64,000 nucleotides of DNA from Cenococcum geophilum 1.58 (lineage: Eukaryota > Ascomycota > Dothideomycetes > Gloniales > Gloniaceae): NCBI GenBank assembly GCA_001692895.1, contig KV748179.1, forward strand, positions 496,001 to 560,000. The letters are read 5' to 3'. The notes beneath the pieces were generated by a model that had not been told where the DNA came from, did no database searches, and worked only from the letters and a program-made list of their open reading frames with translations. The position numbers and the translations under genes were made by a program. How positions within the stretch are numbered: position 1 is the stretch's first letter; each line of letters opens with the position of its first letter. Below are positions 34,865 to 48,025 of this stretch, piece after piece.

Positions 34865-37800
34865 CTTCAAAAAAGCCTGCCCTTAGGCTTTGTTGCTAAA
34901 AGTCTTAGCAAGAAAATCTAACTAATTAGATAACTTTAACCGCTAGTTAAAGTTCCTAGATATCTTAAGACCTTATATAACTAAGAAATTTCTAAGGCGT
35001 TTTTATCCTTATATTCTTCTAATAGCTTATTATCTTTATTATGCTAATATTCTATCCACTTATTTAGGTACTTTAGCAATCTAGGTTTATTAAGGTAACG
35101 GTTATAAAACTTTTAAAGCTTATAAGGACTACCTATAAAGTTTTATATAAGGTGCTAGGTAGGGTCTAAGTTATATCCTCTTTAACTAATATAATACTTT
35201 AACGTTCCCTTTATAAGTTTATAGGCTAGTATTTCTTTAATTCCCTATTTATTATCGCCATTAACTTAAATTAGTAGGGAAGGTTTATTCTTTTATCTAG
35301 GTAGTAGGTTATTTATAGCTTTCTATAGCTTATCTAGTAAGAAGATAGGGTAAACTTTAATTAAGTCTGGGAGCTTAACTTTATATAAGTTGCCTACTTT
35401 ATTAAAAATCTTATATAGTCCTACTATCTTATAGTCCAGCTTATGGCTAGGCCGTTCTATCTTCTAGTTCTTTATTATAACCTAGACTATATTACCTATA
35501 GTAAAGTTAGGCTCGCGCCTATACTTATTTACTTACTATTCTATTAATTTCTAGGCCTTTTTTAGGTTTATATAGGCTACTTTCTAGGCTTTTTCTAAGC
35601 GCTTAGCGTACTACTGGGCTTCCTTATAAGATAGTTTTTCGCGTATAGTTTGGGGCCCTTCTAGTTTTTCCCAGTTAAAGCTTATACGGGGTAAGTAACC
35701 CATTTTTAGTTAAATAGGGGCAAATTCGGTAAAGTTATAGGGTAGGGTTGCTTAGGCGTAGTCTATTAAGGGCAGTAGTTTAGCCTAGTTATTCTAAAAG
35801 TAGTTAATAAAAGGCCGGAGTCTCTAGTCTAAGTATTAATTTATAATCTCCGTTTAACTATCTATTTAGGGGTAATATACTATAAAAAGCTTTAGCTTAA
35901 TACCTAGGATCCGGGTAAACTTATTCTAAAAGGCTAATATAAACTACGGCTTATAGTTAGATATAATAGTATCTAGTAATCTATAAATTCGGTAGACGTA
36001 ATAGATATATAGTTAGGCCGCCTCTTTAACATTAATATTCTTATAACAGGGAATTAAGAACGGGCGCTTACTAAAGCGGTTAACTAGGATTATAACTATA
36101 TTATATCTATTACGGTCTAAAGGTAGCTTATAAAAGTCTATAGAGATATATTACTAGGGGCGGTTAGGTATTAGAAGGGGTTTTAATAGTCCTAGGGTCT
36201 TATCTTATGGAATTATAGACCTATAGTAGTTATTATAGTTCCGTATATAGCGGTTAATATTTATAATTATTCTAGGCTAGTAGTAGCGGTTACTAATAAT
36301 CCTATAGGTTTTATTTTTTCTAGGGTGGGCTGTAGAGACCTAGGCATATACCTCGGCAATAAACTAAGTCCGTAAATTCTATTCCTCTACTACCACTAGC
36401 CATTTATGGTGCTTAAGTAGTCCACTTTTAAGGGACCATAGGCTAGAAACGTTCTTTACCTTTTCGCGGTACTCCTATAGAGAAGGGGCCGTATAGTTTG
36501 CTTATAGTAGTTTATTAATAAGGTTTAGTTCTATAGAGTTAATAGGGTATATCTTAGTATCTAAAGAGTCTATATTTAGTTCTGCCTATATTTAAGAGTT
36601 AAGGTACTCTAGTTATAGTAGCGCTTAGGTCTATAATAAGATCTTTACGGCTATCTAGTTATTTATATCCTATTTACGCCTTATAAGGGCGTCCATACGG
36701 TTAGTAGCGCCTAGCTTATATATAATTAGGAAGTTAAATTAAAATAGGGTATCCGCCTAGCGCGCCTATTAGGCTATAAGGGCCTTTATTATTATAAAAT
36801 ATTCTAAGGCCTTATAATTGGAAACTACCTAAATAGACTTAGGGGTGCCTTTTAGTTAGGCTCGCCAGTACTAAAAGCTAGAGATAATAGCTAGCATTTT
36901 TTTATCGTATATTAGGTAGTTTAGCTTAGCATCTACTATAGTCTTTAAATAGTAAGCAACGGGGTACTATTCTCCATTTATCTACTTTTAGGAGTAAACG
37001 CCAGCTATAATACTATCTAAGGCATTAGTTTCTAGCATTAAGGGCCATTTTAGGTTAAAGTGGGCGAGTAAGGGAGTAGAGACCAGTCGTTTTTAAAGCT
37101 TATTAAAGGCCTACCTATATACAGTATTAAAGTAAAAGGGCCGGTCCTTATAGGTAAGTAGGCTTAGCGGCTAGGTAATCCTGCTATAGTTCTTAATAAA
37201 GCGTTATTAGAAGTTATAGAACCCTAAAAATAACTATACCCCCTTTATAGTCCTTGGGGGTACCCATTAATTAATTATAACCGTTTTTTTTAGGTCTACT
37301 TTAATCCCGTTTATACTAATAATAAACCCTAGGTACTTTATACGCTTGACACTAAATTCTAACTTTTTAATATTAGCTTAGAGGCTAGCTTTCTAAAGCC
37401 GTTATAGAACTTTATAAATATACTCTTTATATTTTAGTTTATTTTTAGAGTAAATTATAATATTATTTAGGTATACTATATAGAAGTTATTAAGGTAGTT
37501 AAATAGTACATTATTTATATATTGTTGGTATATAGCTAGTCTGTTAATTAGTCTAAAAGGTAATACTTTATATTTATACGTTCTATAATAGGTCTAAAAC
37601 GTAATAAGGTCTTTTAATCTAGGGTTTATTCTAATTTGGTAAAAAGCCTAGCGGATATTAAGCTTTATAAAGATCTTAGCTCTACTTATTTAGGCCAAAG
37701 TCTTATTAAGTAAAGGTAGTAAGTAGCAGTCTTTAAGGGTTAAATTATTAAGTTTATGGTAGTTAATACAGAAATAAAGTCCTCTATTTAGCTTTTTAGT

Positions 37801-39929
37801 AAAGAGAATAGGTAAGTTAAAAGGGGCTTAACTAGGCTTAATAAAGCCCTTATCTAGGTTATTAATAAGATACTACTTTATAGCCTATAATTTAGCAATA
37901 GATTACTATTAGAGGGGGCTATAGCTAAGGGTAACTACCTTATCCGGCTTAATTTTAATCTTATAATTATATGGTTAATAAGGCGGGAGTATATTAAACA
38001 CTGCTTTAAAGAAGGCATTTTTAAATTTCTAATATTAACGGGGTAATTTTTGTTCTACTAGCTCCTTATCTATAAGCTTACCTTTCTCTTAAGCTAGGGC
38101 TTCTTTCTCTTTAATTATTTAATTAATTTTATATAAGCTAGTTATAAAGGCAATAGTATTAGGCTAAACTAGGTTCTAATAGAATCCTATAGCGCCAATA
38201 TAGCAGATATTAACTAGTGGGAGGTCCATAGGTTTCTTTATAGATATTTATTAGGCTATATTTTGCGGTATAGGGTTTATAGTCTTCCTTAGCTTANNTT
38301 NTATTTTCNATAAGTTATCCTTNTAGTNTATTAGTTTNGTATATNATCTAATATCCCTAGCCTTNCTTTATNGCTGCGTAGGGCCTAAGTTCTCTATTAG
38401 GGACTTAGCTAGGCTACTACTAACTTCCTAAGTCTCTAGTGCGGGTAGTATAACATAGGCAGTCTAGGGTGGCGTAGTATACAGATTTGTTGCAGATTAA
38501 GCTATATATCCTTTTTAAAAGCCTAGTCCCTACGCGTTATATCGGCTTAGTAAACGGTATTTATCTATAGCTATATAAGGTTTTCTATTATAATATTAAT
38601 CTCTTTTATAAAGAAAGGCATTAGGGGTATAGTTTTAGGCTAGATAAGCTGCCTATTCTATATATTAAGCTATAAGCCTAAATAGGCTAGCTATATTTTT
38701 TTAAGATTATATTATAGCTTCTAAGGTCCATAATAAGGAAGGGGATATTATACTACCTTCGTCCGTTAACGCGGAGGTAGATTTATAAGATAGTTATAAT
38801 AGATGGCCCTATTTATCCGTTATAACCGCAAATAGGGATTAATTTAGGCAGTTCTTTAAGGGGTGCATTTAAAAAGTTAGCCAGTTTTACAGCGCACTTT
38901 ATATTAATTAAGGTAAAGGCATTCGCTCCTAAGTTAGCTAAAGTAAAGGTTAAAACTTAATATCTATTATAAAATAAAGTATAAGGGATAGTGCAGCTTC
39001 TTCTACTAACTAGCTAGCCTAGATTAATATATAACATATTAATCCCTTTTAACTTTAGAGAAAAGTCTTCCTCTAAGGTTCCTCTTTTTCTAGCTCCGTA
39101 CTATCCTTCTAAATTAATAAGACCTCGTTTATCTTTACCTTTATTAAGCAGTTCCTTATAAGGTAGCCTATTTAACCATATAAGAAGTAAGCTCCTTAAT
39201 TATTAAGGGCCTATATATAGGGGTTACTATATATAGGCTAGGTGTACACTAAGCCCGTAGTAGAGGTAGCTATATAGCTAGCTGCTAGGTTAGCTATAGG
39301 AGTTACTAATTATGCTAGGGCACTATAGGCTGTACTTGTAGTACTTATAGCCTAGTTTATAAGGTTTCTAGTTTTTAGCTAATTAGCGTATGCCTTAATT
39401 TAATAAAGGCCTTAGTTAATAGCTAGGCAATAGTCCATAAGTTTCTTTAATATCTATACTATAATATAAGCTGGCAATACGGCCCGCTATAGATCTAGGG
39501 TAAGCTTATTAAAGAGGTCTAGTAGTAGGTATTTTTAGGGGATCTAGGCCTATCCGGCTAGGTATAAAAAGTAGGTTTAAAAGGCTAAAAAGGTCTCCGT
39601 TATTTTTATATTTAGGCTTTTATAGCTAAGGCGGGCGTTTTATACTTTAAAAGGGTCTTTATAAATAGAAGATAAGTATTTTATTATTTCTTCTTTAGAG
39701 ATAAAGGGGTTTATTAAGTCTTTAGTATATTACGGGCGTAAATACGTCTAGGCATCTCCGCTAGTACGGCCGAAGATATAAGCCATTCTAGTTTAGGCGT
39801 TAGGGAAATAGTCTATATTAACTTTAAGCTTATTTTATAATTAAAGCTTCCAATTATTAAATATAGGGTTGGTTCCGTCTATAAGTAGCGGGGAGTCTAT
39901 AACCTTTACCAACCGCCTTAGTACTATAT
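34865..39929 (-). pseudogene. G2-inv gag-pol, distal part
   Basis: Reverse complement matches the G2 interior from about 40,650 to 45,600 in gene order: the gag part next to the G2 insertion at 39,929, protease, RT (YLDN-type active site near 37,450-37,480), RNase H, integrase (about 36.6-35.5 kb) and the C-terminal region. No open frame of note. N characters at 38,297, 38,298, 38,301, 38,309 and several more to 38,372 mark uncertain bases in the protease/RT-upstream part. Confidence 0.8.
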
Positions 39930-40154
39930 TATTACGGCACTAGCAGAAAACGGCAGAACTTGGTGGCAGAACTTGGCAGAACTTTGCGGTCACGTAACTA
40001 GAGGACTATATAAAAGAACCCTACTTCGACCGGCGCTGCTCTTTTTCTCCTTTCCTTTCTCTAGCTTTAGATTCTCGTTTATAGACAATCCAATTATACA
40101 GGCTTGCGCGACCCCTTTGCCGTGCTAATGTCTCGATTAACTAAGTCGCTAACA
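39930..40154 (+). repeat. G2 5' LTR
   Basis: 225 bp, tattacggcac...gctaaca (first TG mutated to TA). A TATA-like tatataaaag lies at 40,007-40,016. Confidence 0.9.
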
Positions 40155-40379
40155 TTATCTAAAGCTTAAACTACCCTTTATTCCTAAGAAGGAACTTAAA
40201 AAATATCTATAGGACTATAAATAGGACAAGGATATAGAATAGGACCCTAAGGACATTACCAGAACCACAAGAACAGGATTAAAAGGAAAAGGACAAAACC
40301 CTAAGGAAAGGACCTACAAGACACGCACAGACCAGAACCCCTAAAGAAATTACCCAGAATTACCTAACACCCCTACCAC

Positions 40380-43300
40380 TATGCCACGAAACACAGTAGT
40401 AGGTAAAGCAGCTGTAGGACCCTTAAATACCTCAGACGAAGAAATAATTAATGTTTTAACCCCCTAGGCGGAGCTTGTGGCTGCTAATACTAAAATTAAA
40501 TAACTGCGAGAGCTGCTTAAAGCTAGAGATACCCCTATATCTAATAATAAGTCATTATTAGACAACTAAAGACTTGCTATAGTCCTATAGGCCCTATCCT
40601 AGCGCCTTAGTAGATCTACCAAGGCCTATATAGCACTAAAGCGGTCAGTAAAGGTTGCGGATCCCCTACTACTTACGGATGGAATGGACCCGACATTTAA
40701 TAACTAGAAGCTTTAATTACGGGACAAGCTTAAAGTTAATACTAACCACTTTCCTACCCCCTGAGCTAAGATGGCCTATGTCTTTAGCCGTACTAGCGAA
40801 GACACCCAGACGCATTTACGCCTACGATACACTAAAGACTTAGTAGACCCCTTTATCTCTAAAGAAGAAATAATTAAATACTTATCTTCTATTTATAAAG
40901 ACCCTTTTAAAGTATAAAACGCCCGCCTTAGCTATAAAAGCCTAAATATAAAAATAATAGAGACCTTTTCGGCCTTTTAAACCCGCTTTCTATACCTAGC
41001 CAGACAGGCCTAGATCCCCTAGGAAGACCTACTGCTAGACCTCTTCAATAAGCTTACCCTAGACCTATAGCGGGCCGTATTACTAGCCTATACTACAGTA
41101 TAGACGTTAAAGGAACTTATAGACTATTGCCTAGCTATTAACTAAGGCCTCTATTAAATTAAGGCACGTGCTAATTAGCTAAAAATTAGAAACCTTGTAA
41201 ACTAGGCCACAAGTACTATAAGTACGGCCTATAGTGCCCTAGCATAATCGGCAACTCCTATAGTTAACCCGGCAGCTAGCCGTGTAGCTACCCCTACTGC
41301 GGGTCTGGTGTATACCCGGCCTATATATAGCGACCCCTATATATAGGCCCTCAGCGATTAAGAAGCTTGCTTCTCGTGCGGTTAAATAGGCTACCCTATA
41401 AGGAACTACCTAATAAAAGTAAAGATAAGTAAGGTCCTATTAATTTAGGAGGATAGTATAGAGCCGGAAAAAGAGGGACCTTAGAGGAAGACTCCTCTCT
41501 AGGGTTAAAAGGGATTAATATATTATATATTAATCTAGGTCAGCTAATTAGTAGAAGAAGCTACACTATCCCTTATACTTTATTCCGTAATAGATATTAA
41601 GTTTTAACCTCTGCTTTAGCTAACTTAGGAGTAAATGCCTTTACCTTAATAGATACCCAGTATGCTATAAAGCTGGCTAACTTTTTAAATGCACCCCTTA
41701 AAGAACTGCCTAAACTAATTCCTATTCGCGGGTATAACGGACGGATAGGGCCACCTATTAAGACTATCTTGCGGATTTACCTCCGCGTTAACGGACGAAG
41801 GCAGTATAACGTCCCCTTTCTTATTACGGACTTAGGAAGCTATAATATAATCTTAGAAAGAAAATAGCTAGCCTATTTAGGCTTACAGCTCAAAGTACGG
41901 AGTAGACGGCTTATCTGGCCTAAAACTCTACCCCTAACCCCTTCCTTTATAAAAGAAATTAGCATTATAATGGAAAACCTTATACGGCCCCAGATTAATA
42001 CTATTTATTAGGCCGATGCTATACGCAGAGACTAGGCCTTTAAGAAAGATATATAGCTTAACCCGCAACGGATCCGTATACTACGCCGCCCTTAGACTAC
42101 CTATATTACGCCACCCGCACTAAAGACCTAAGAAGTCGGTAGTGACCTAGCTAAGTCCCCTATAGAGAACCCTATGAAGCTATAAAGGAAAGCTAGGGAT
42201 ATTAGACGCCATACTAAACTAATAAATAGGAAGAACAATTTACGGAAAATAGAACGTAAGTTAAGGAAGACTATAAACCTTATACCGCAAACTACAGCCT
42301 AATAGACGTCAAAGAAACCTACGGACCTCCCACTAGTTAATGTCTGCTGTATTAGCGCTATAGGATTCTACCAGAACTTGGTTTAGCCTAATACTATTGC
42401 CTTTATAACTAGCCTATATAAAATTAACCGAATAATTAAGGAAAAGGAAAGCGAGCTTAGCAGATAGAAAAGTAGGCTTACGGATAAAGAACTAGTGGAA
42501 TAAAAACTGCCTAATTAACACCGGAAATTCAAGGATATATTCTCTAAGGTAGCGTCTAATATACTTCCACCCTACTAACTGTATAACTATAAGATCGAGA
42601 TTAAGCAAGATAAGGGAAGCACCCTTAGCTCTAGCCCTCTCTACCTATAGTCTATTGCCGAATTACAGGCTATAAAGCAGTACTTTATTAATAACTTAAA
42701 TAAGGGCTTTATTGAGCCTAGCTAAGCCCCTTTTAACTTACTTATTCTCTTTATTAAAAAGCTAAATAGAGGACTGCGCTTCTGTATTAACTACCATAAG
42801 CTAAATAACATAACCCGTAAGGACCGTTACCTACTACCCTTACTTAATGAGACTCTTACCTAAATAAGTAGAGCTAAGGTTTTTATAAAGCTTAATATCC
42901 GCTAGGCCTTTTACCGAATTAGGATAAACCCTAGGTCTAAAAATCTTACTATATTTTAGACCTATTACGGAACGTATAAATATAAGGTACTTCCTTTTAG
43001 ACTAACTAACGGACTAGCTACGTACTAGCGGTATATAAACGATATATTCTTTAACTACCTTAACGACTTCTGTATAGCCTATCTAGATAATATTATAATC
43101 TACTTAGAGAACAAACTGAAATACAAGAAGTATGTCCATAAAGTCCTATAACGGCTCCGCGAAGCTAGCCTCTAGGCCAATATTAAGAAGTTAGAATTTA
43201 GTGTTAAGCGTATAAAGTACCTAGGTTTTATTATTAGCACGGACGGAATTAAGGCCGACCTAGAGAAAACGGCCGTAATTAACTAGTAGACGCCCCCACG

Positions 43301-45600
43301 GACCGTAAAGGGGGTGTAATTATTTTTAGGTTTTTATAACTTCTACCAACGCTTTATTAAGAACTATAGTAGGATCGCCCGGCCTCTTAACCGCCTTACT
43401 AGGAAAGACCAGCCCTTTTACTTTAACGCTATATATATGCCGGCCTTTAATAAGCTTAAAAAACGGCTAGTATCGGCCCCCCTACTTGCCCACTTTAACC
43501 TAGAATGGCCCTTAATGCTAGAAACTAATGCCTTAGACGGCGCAATAGCTAGTGTTTTTTCCCAGAAGCAACTAGACGGAGAATAGTACCCTATTGCATA
43601 CTATTTAAGGACTATAATAAATGCTAAACTAAACTACCACATCCATAATAAAGAAATGCTGGCTATTATCTCTAGCTTTTAGCACTGGCGTATATAGCTA
43701 AAGGGGACCCCTAAACCTATTAAGGTAGTATTAGATTATAAGGCCCTAGAATACTTTATAATAACTAAGGCCCTTACGGCCCGGTAGGTACGCTAGGCAG
43801 ATATCCTATCTTAGTTTAACTTCTTAATTATATATAAACTAGGCGCTATAAACTGTGCGGATGCTCTTATAAGGCGCGAATAGGACCTAGATAACTAGAT
43901 GGCCGTAAAGGTCTTATTACGGACCTAGACGCTACTATAACCAGAGCACCTTAACCCTTAGATATAGGAAGAACTAAGTACTAAATCTTTAAGCGCCGAG
44001 ATATGTTCTATTAACCCTATAGAATTCGACCTTATTAATAAACTACTGTAAGTAAACCGTACGGACCCTTCTCTACAGGAGTACCGCGAAAAGGCAAAGG
44101 ATGTTACCAGCCTATAGTCCCTTAAAAACGGACTACTTAAGCACTAGGAACGGCTAGTAGTAGTAAAAGGAAAGAACTTACGAACCTAGCTTATTACTAA
44201 AGCATATACCTAGGTCTCTACGGCCTACCCCAGAAAAAATAAGACCCGTAAGATTATTGGTGACCGTTACTACTGGCCCAGAATGGTTATGGATATTAAC
44301 CGTTATATAAGGAACTGCAATAACTGCTGTAGATCTACGATTCCACGAGATAAAACCCTAGGACTATTAAAGCCACTCCCAATACTAGAGCGCCCCTAGC
44401 AGTATATCTCTATAGACTTTTATAAACTACTAGTAGACCGTGACGGGTACGATATAGTTATAATCTTAGTGGACCGTTTTAGCAAACGCCCTTTCTTAAT
44501 CCCCTATTACAAGAATATTAATGCTAAAGAGGCGGCCTAACTATATATCCACTACATCTACTAAATTTACGGACCACTAGATACTATTATATTAGACCGC
44601 GAACTGTAGTTTATATCGGCTTTCTAAAACGAGTTTACCCGGATCTTAGGAATTAGGCTAAAGCTTTTTACGGCGTACTACCCCTAAATAGATGGTTAGA
44701 CGGAGATTATAAATTAATACTTAGACCAGAAACTCCGGCCCTTTATTAACTACTTCTAAGATAACTGGGGTAAACTGCTACCTCTAATAGACTACGCCCA
44801 GGCGACCCTACCCTACGACTTTATGGGATTTGCACCTATCTAACTAGAAATGGGGTATCTACCTAGAATAAGCTCTAACTGGGATAGGCCAGAAGGACTA
44901 CAGACCGTACGCGAGAAACTGTCTTATAAGGAAGCCCAGTAGTACGCTAAGCGCTTAAAAGAAGCCTAGACGGTAGCCCGTATAAACCTAGAAAAGGCCC
45001 AGAAATCTATATAACAGTAGGTAAATAAGCATAGGCGAGAGCCTAACTTTACTGTGGGTAATATAGTTTGGGTTATAATAAAGAACTAGAAGACGGAACG
45101 GCCTAGCCATAAGCTAAACTATTAGATAGTAGGGCCATATACGGTCCTTAAGAAAATAGGCAACTTGTATAAAGTAAAGCTCCTAGATTTAATTAAGGTT
45201 TACCCTATCTTCTTACCGGACAAGCTACGGAAGGCCATAAATAACCTATTACCTAGATAAAAGAACAAACCTCCCCTACCAATTTAAGTTAGTGGCGATA
45301 ATAAATAGGAAATTAAAGAAATACTAGCCTATAAACTAGTACGGAAAACATTAAAGTACCGCGTTAGTTAGAAAGGCTATAACCTAGATCCTACTTAGTA
45401 CCCTATATAGAACTTTATTGGCAGTCCCTATAAGCTTTAAGAATTCTATAGCTATTACCCTAGTAAACTAGGACCCCTAAAGTACCTAAACAAGTGGATA
45501 GAGTGCTAGCATAGTGAAAATAATAGGCTACCGGAAGAACATAAAGATAAAAACGCCCTATAGGTATAATACGGACATATAAAGCCTGAGGGCAGGCTTT
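40380..45600 (+). pseudogene. G2 gag-pol, degraded
   Basis: Motifs in order: zinc knuckle at about 41,363-41,400 (CFSCG-x-IGYPIRNY; CCHC with His/Cys to Tyr); protease FTLIDTQYA at 41,640-41,670; [22 protein letters not shown] near 42,775-42,840 and AYLDNIIIY at 43,077-43,102 (YLDD with Asp to Asn); RNase H LETNALDGAIASVFSQKQ near 43,518-43,570; integrase ISIDFYKLLVDRDGYDIVII near 44,405-44,465, ILDREL near 44,590, IDG-x-TE near 44,690; chromodomain near 45,300-45,470 (EILAYKLVRKTLKYRVS, then KGYNLDPT). The order is canonical for chromoviruses. Inactivated by many TAG/TAA codons. A 62-codon open stretch at 40,655-40,843 is out of the main frame. Confidence 0.85.
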
Positions 45601-45616
45601 TGCGGAGGGGGGGTAA

Positions 45617-45841
45617 TGTTACAGCACTGGCAAAAAACGGCAGAACTTGGTGGCAGAACTTGGCAGAACTTTGCGGTCACGTGACTAGAGGACCACATAA
45701 AAGAACCCTACTTCGACCAGCGCTGCTCTTCTTCTCCTTTCCTTTCTCTAGCTTTAGATTCTCGTTTATAGACAATCCAATCGTATAGGCTTGCGCGACC
45801 CTTTTGCCGTGCTAATGTCTCGATTAACTGAGTCGCTAATA
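45617..45841 (+). repeat. G2 3' LTR
   Basis: 225 bp, tgttacagcac...gctaata (last CA mutated to TA), followed by the TATAT duplication. Confidence 0.9.
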
Positions 45842-46281
45842 TATATTAGCCTTAATAGATCTATTAAGGCGCTAAAATAGGGCCTAAAAAACTATAGTAA
45901 GTCTTTAGTTGTCTAATAATAACTTATTATTAGATATAGGGGTATCTCTAGCTTTAAGCAGCTCTTATAGTCGTTTAATTTTAGTATTAGCCGCCGCAAG
46001 CTCCGCCTAGGGAGTTAAAACGTTAATTATTTCTTTATCTAAAGTATTTAAGGGTCCTATAGCTACTTTACCTACTACTATATTTTGTGATATAATAGTA
46101 GGGGTATTAGGTAATTCCAGGTAATTTCTTTAGGGGTTTTAGTCTATGCATATCTTATAGGTCCTTTCTTTTAGGTCCTATCCTTATAGTCCTAATAATA
46201 TCCTTAGGGTCCTATTCTATACTCTTATAGATATTTTTAAGTTCCTTCTTAGGAAGAAAGAGTAGAGTAAACTTTAGATAA
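45842..46281 (-). pseudogene. G2-inv gag, proximal part
   Basis: Reverse complement of G2 leader and early gag (about 40,155-40,620), running from the 5' LTR at 46,282 to the G2 insertion point. The match resumes across the insertion at 39,929. Confidence 0.8.
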
Positions 46282-46508
46282 TATTAGCGACTTAGTTAAT
46301 TAAGGCATAGGCATAGTAAAGGGGACGCGTAAGCCTATATAATTGGATTATCTATAAACAAGAATCTAAAGCTAGGGAAAGAAAAGGAGAAGAAGGGTAG
46401 TGCCGTTTAATGTTTTATAAGATCTTCGCGTGACGTGACCGTAATATACGGCAATCTATAGTAACTTGCCGGTGCGAAGTTTTACTAAGTTCTGCCAGTG
46501 CCGTAACA
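46282..46508 (-). repeat. G2-inv 5' LTR (intact; empty site for G3)
   Basis: 227 bp, tattagc...ccgtaaca, followed by TCTCT at 46,509-46,513. It contains the uninterrupted sequence into which G3 inserted in the sister LTR. Confidence 0.9.
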
Positions 46509-46513
46509 TCTCT

Positions 46514-48005
46514 ATAATAGCCTTTTACTTCTTTAACCGCTAGGGTAAGAATAGCGCTAAGAGCTTCCTATTCTTTTAGTAGCTAGAGGACTATTACAGC
46601 CTATACGTTTTCCTTAGTAGCATTAAAGTACTATAATAGCTGTTAAGCTATTATACGCAGTTTAAATAGAATAAGAAGATATTCTAGGGGGTAGGAATTT
46701 ATTTAAAGGAGAAAACCTATAGCGCCTATAAGTAGAGCGTTCGGTATACTAAGCTTAGCGGCGTTAAGGAGACCTAAATTAAATAGGCTAGACGCTAGAA
46801 TATAAACGCGATAACGGGAGTCTACCTTAGCTATCTACCCTATATGTTTATATAGTCAATTACCGCTTCCTAAAAGAAGAAAAGGGCTACTTTTTTCCCT
46901 ACGCGCAAGAGGTACTAAAGAAGGCCCTTTGCTTAAAGATATAGCCTAAGACTAATATCTAGCTAAAACGCATAGAGACCTATTACCTAAAGAGGGCCAA
47001 TAATAAGGTTATATGGCTTAACCTTACAGGCTTAGGATTTCTATACCTCCTTTATACACTTAGGGTAATCCTATTATAGGACTTAGTAATCCTATATAAG
47101 TAGTTCCCGCTCTACCCCTTATAAAAGGACTCCCTTTTTAGCTATAAGGAGTACTAAAGGTTCGCTATATAGGTAAAAAGCTCGCTAGCTAGCGTAGTTA
47201 TGCTAAATAAGATAATAATACGGAAATACTGGCCTGCTTATAAGGCCGTAGCTAAGCTAAGATATAAGGCCGCGATCTTAGAGATAAAGGGGGTTTAATT
47301 ACGCGTATAGACGATTTTAAAACGCCTTAGCGAGATAAAAAGGTTATTAGCATTATTCGCGCCTATATAAATCTAGTAAGGGAAGATGGGTATTTAAATA
47401 GGGCCTACGGAGTCCATATATCCATCTTTAAACGGCCTTATACCCTTACCTTTATCTATACCTATACCCGTATTTATACCCGCGTCCGTTTCTAAACGCG
47501 TTAATAGCTAGATTCTATCTTTAAATAAACCCTCTCTTATATATCCAACCCCCAGGGAGATATTAAGGGGTCCTTAACCATCTACTACCGTAGAGCCTAC
47601 TTAGCCGTCTACTATAACGTCTACTATACCCCTATAGTAGCTGCCGTAAGCTTTTACTATACCCCCACTATAGCTGCCGTAAGCTAACACTTAACTTTTT
47701 TTATTTATTCTTAACTTATAGGCGCCGCTAAGAAAATATAAGATGATTTAGGGCGGTAATTTAGTGTTTTAGCTCTAGGCTAAGTGGACTTTAGGGCTAG
47801 TAGGTAGGCCGTTAATTAAAGCTCTTAATTACTGCTAGGGGCGCGCTAGCGGGTTAACGGCGAGGCTATATTCTATAGCCGTTACTATAGAATAATTAAG
47901 GATATTAGACGGCGCGTAGAAGACGGTACGGTAAGAGATAAGAGATAGGCTATTAACCAGCTAGAATAGCTACGAGGCCGGCATTCTTTAGATTGGCTTT
48001 ATAAG
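46514..48005 (+). pseudogene. Crypton-like tyrosine recombinase, 3' part with GCR1_C-like domain
   Basis: Continues the frame from 26,706. At 46,514-46,860: IIAFYFFNR, then KTYSAYK-x-SVRYTKLSGVKE and NINAITGVYLSYLPYMFI. This parallels the THxxRxxGAxxAELxGVxxxQIRRAGRWNxDxMxxxYLxxLPRxFMR stretch of Ndc10/CBF3-domain and Crypton recombinases, with the His now Tyr. At about 47,750-47,995: GARxRVNGEAIFYSRYYRII, KDIRRRVEDGTVRD, QLRGRHSLDWLYKNI (one x is a stop), like the DNA-binding GCR1_C domain found at the C-terminus of fungal Cryptons. The family name comes from remembered motif similarity. Many stops; dead. Confidence 0.7.
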
Positions 48006-48025
48006 AATATCTAAATAGTTATTTT

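Larger units (their letters stand above)
39930..45841 (+). mobile_element. G2: complete Ty3/gypsy chromovirus
   Basis: Two 225-bp LTRs (39,930-40,154; 45,617-45,841) with TATAT on both sides (39,925-39,929; 45,842-45,846). A polypurine tract gcggaggggggg precedes the right LTR (45,602-45,613). The interior carries gag with zinc knuckle, protease, RT, RNase H, integrase and chromodomain on the plus strand, all with RIP-type stops. It is inserted in the gag of a same-family element in opposite orientation. Confidence 0.9.
26707..46508 (-). mobile_element. G2-inv: Ty3/gypsy chromovirus, host of two nested insertions
   Basis: Minus-strand element bounded by TCTCT (26,702-26,706 and 46,509-46,513). 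5' LTR 46,282-46,508; gag start 45,842-46,281; interrupted by G2 (39,930-45,841); gag, protease, RT and integrase continue from 39,929 to about 34,860; a 3' LTR split by G3 (pieces 34,815-34,852 and 26,707-26,899). Sequence matches G2 in reverse complement throughout; for example, the RT active-site region lies near 37,450-37,480. Subtracting both insertions leaves about 6.0 kb, agreeing with intact G2 (5,912 bp). Ambiguous bases occur at 38,297-38,372. All frames carry RIP-type stops. Confidence 0.85.

Noticed and set aside
45600..45788. 62-codon frame at the end of G2
   Set aside because: Lies in the polypurine tract and LTR; no protein character.
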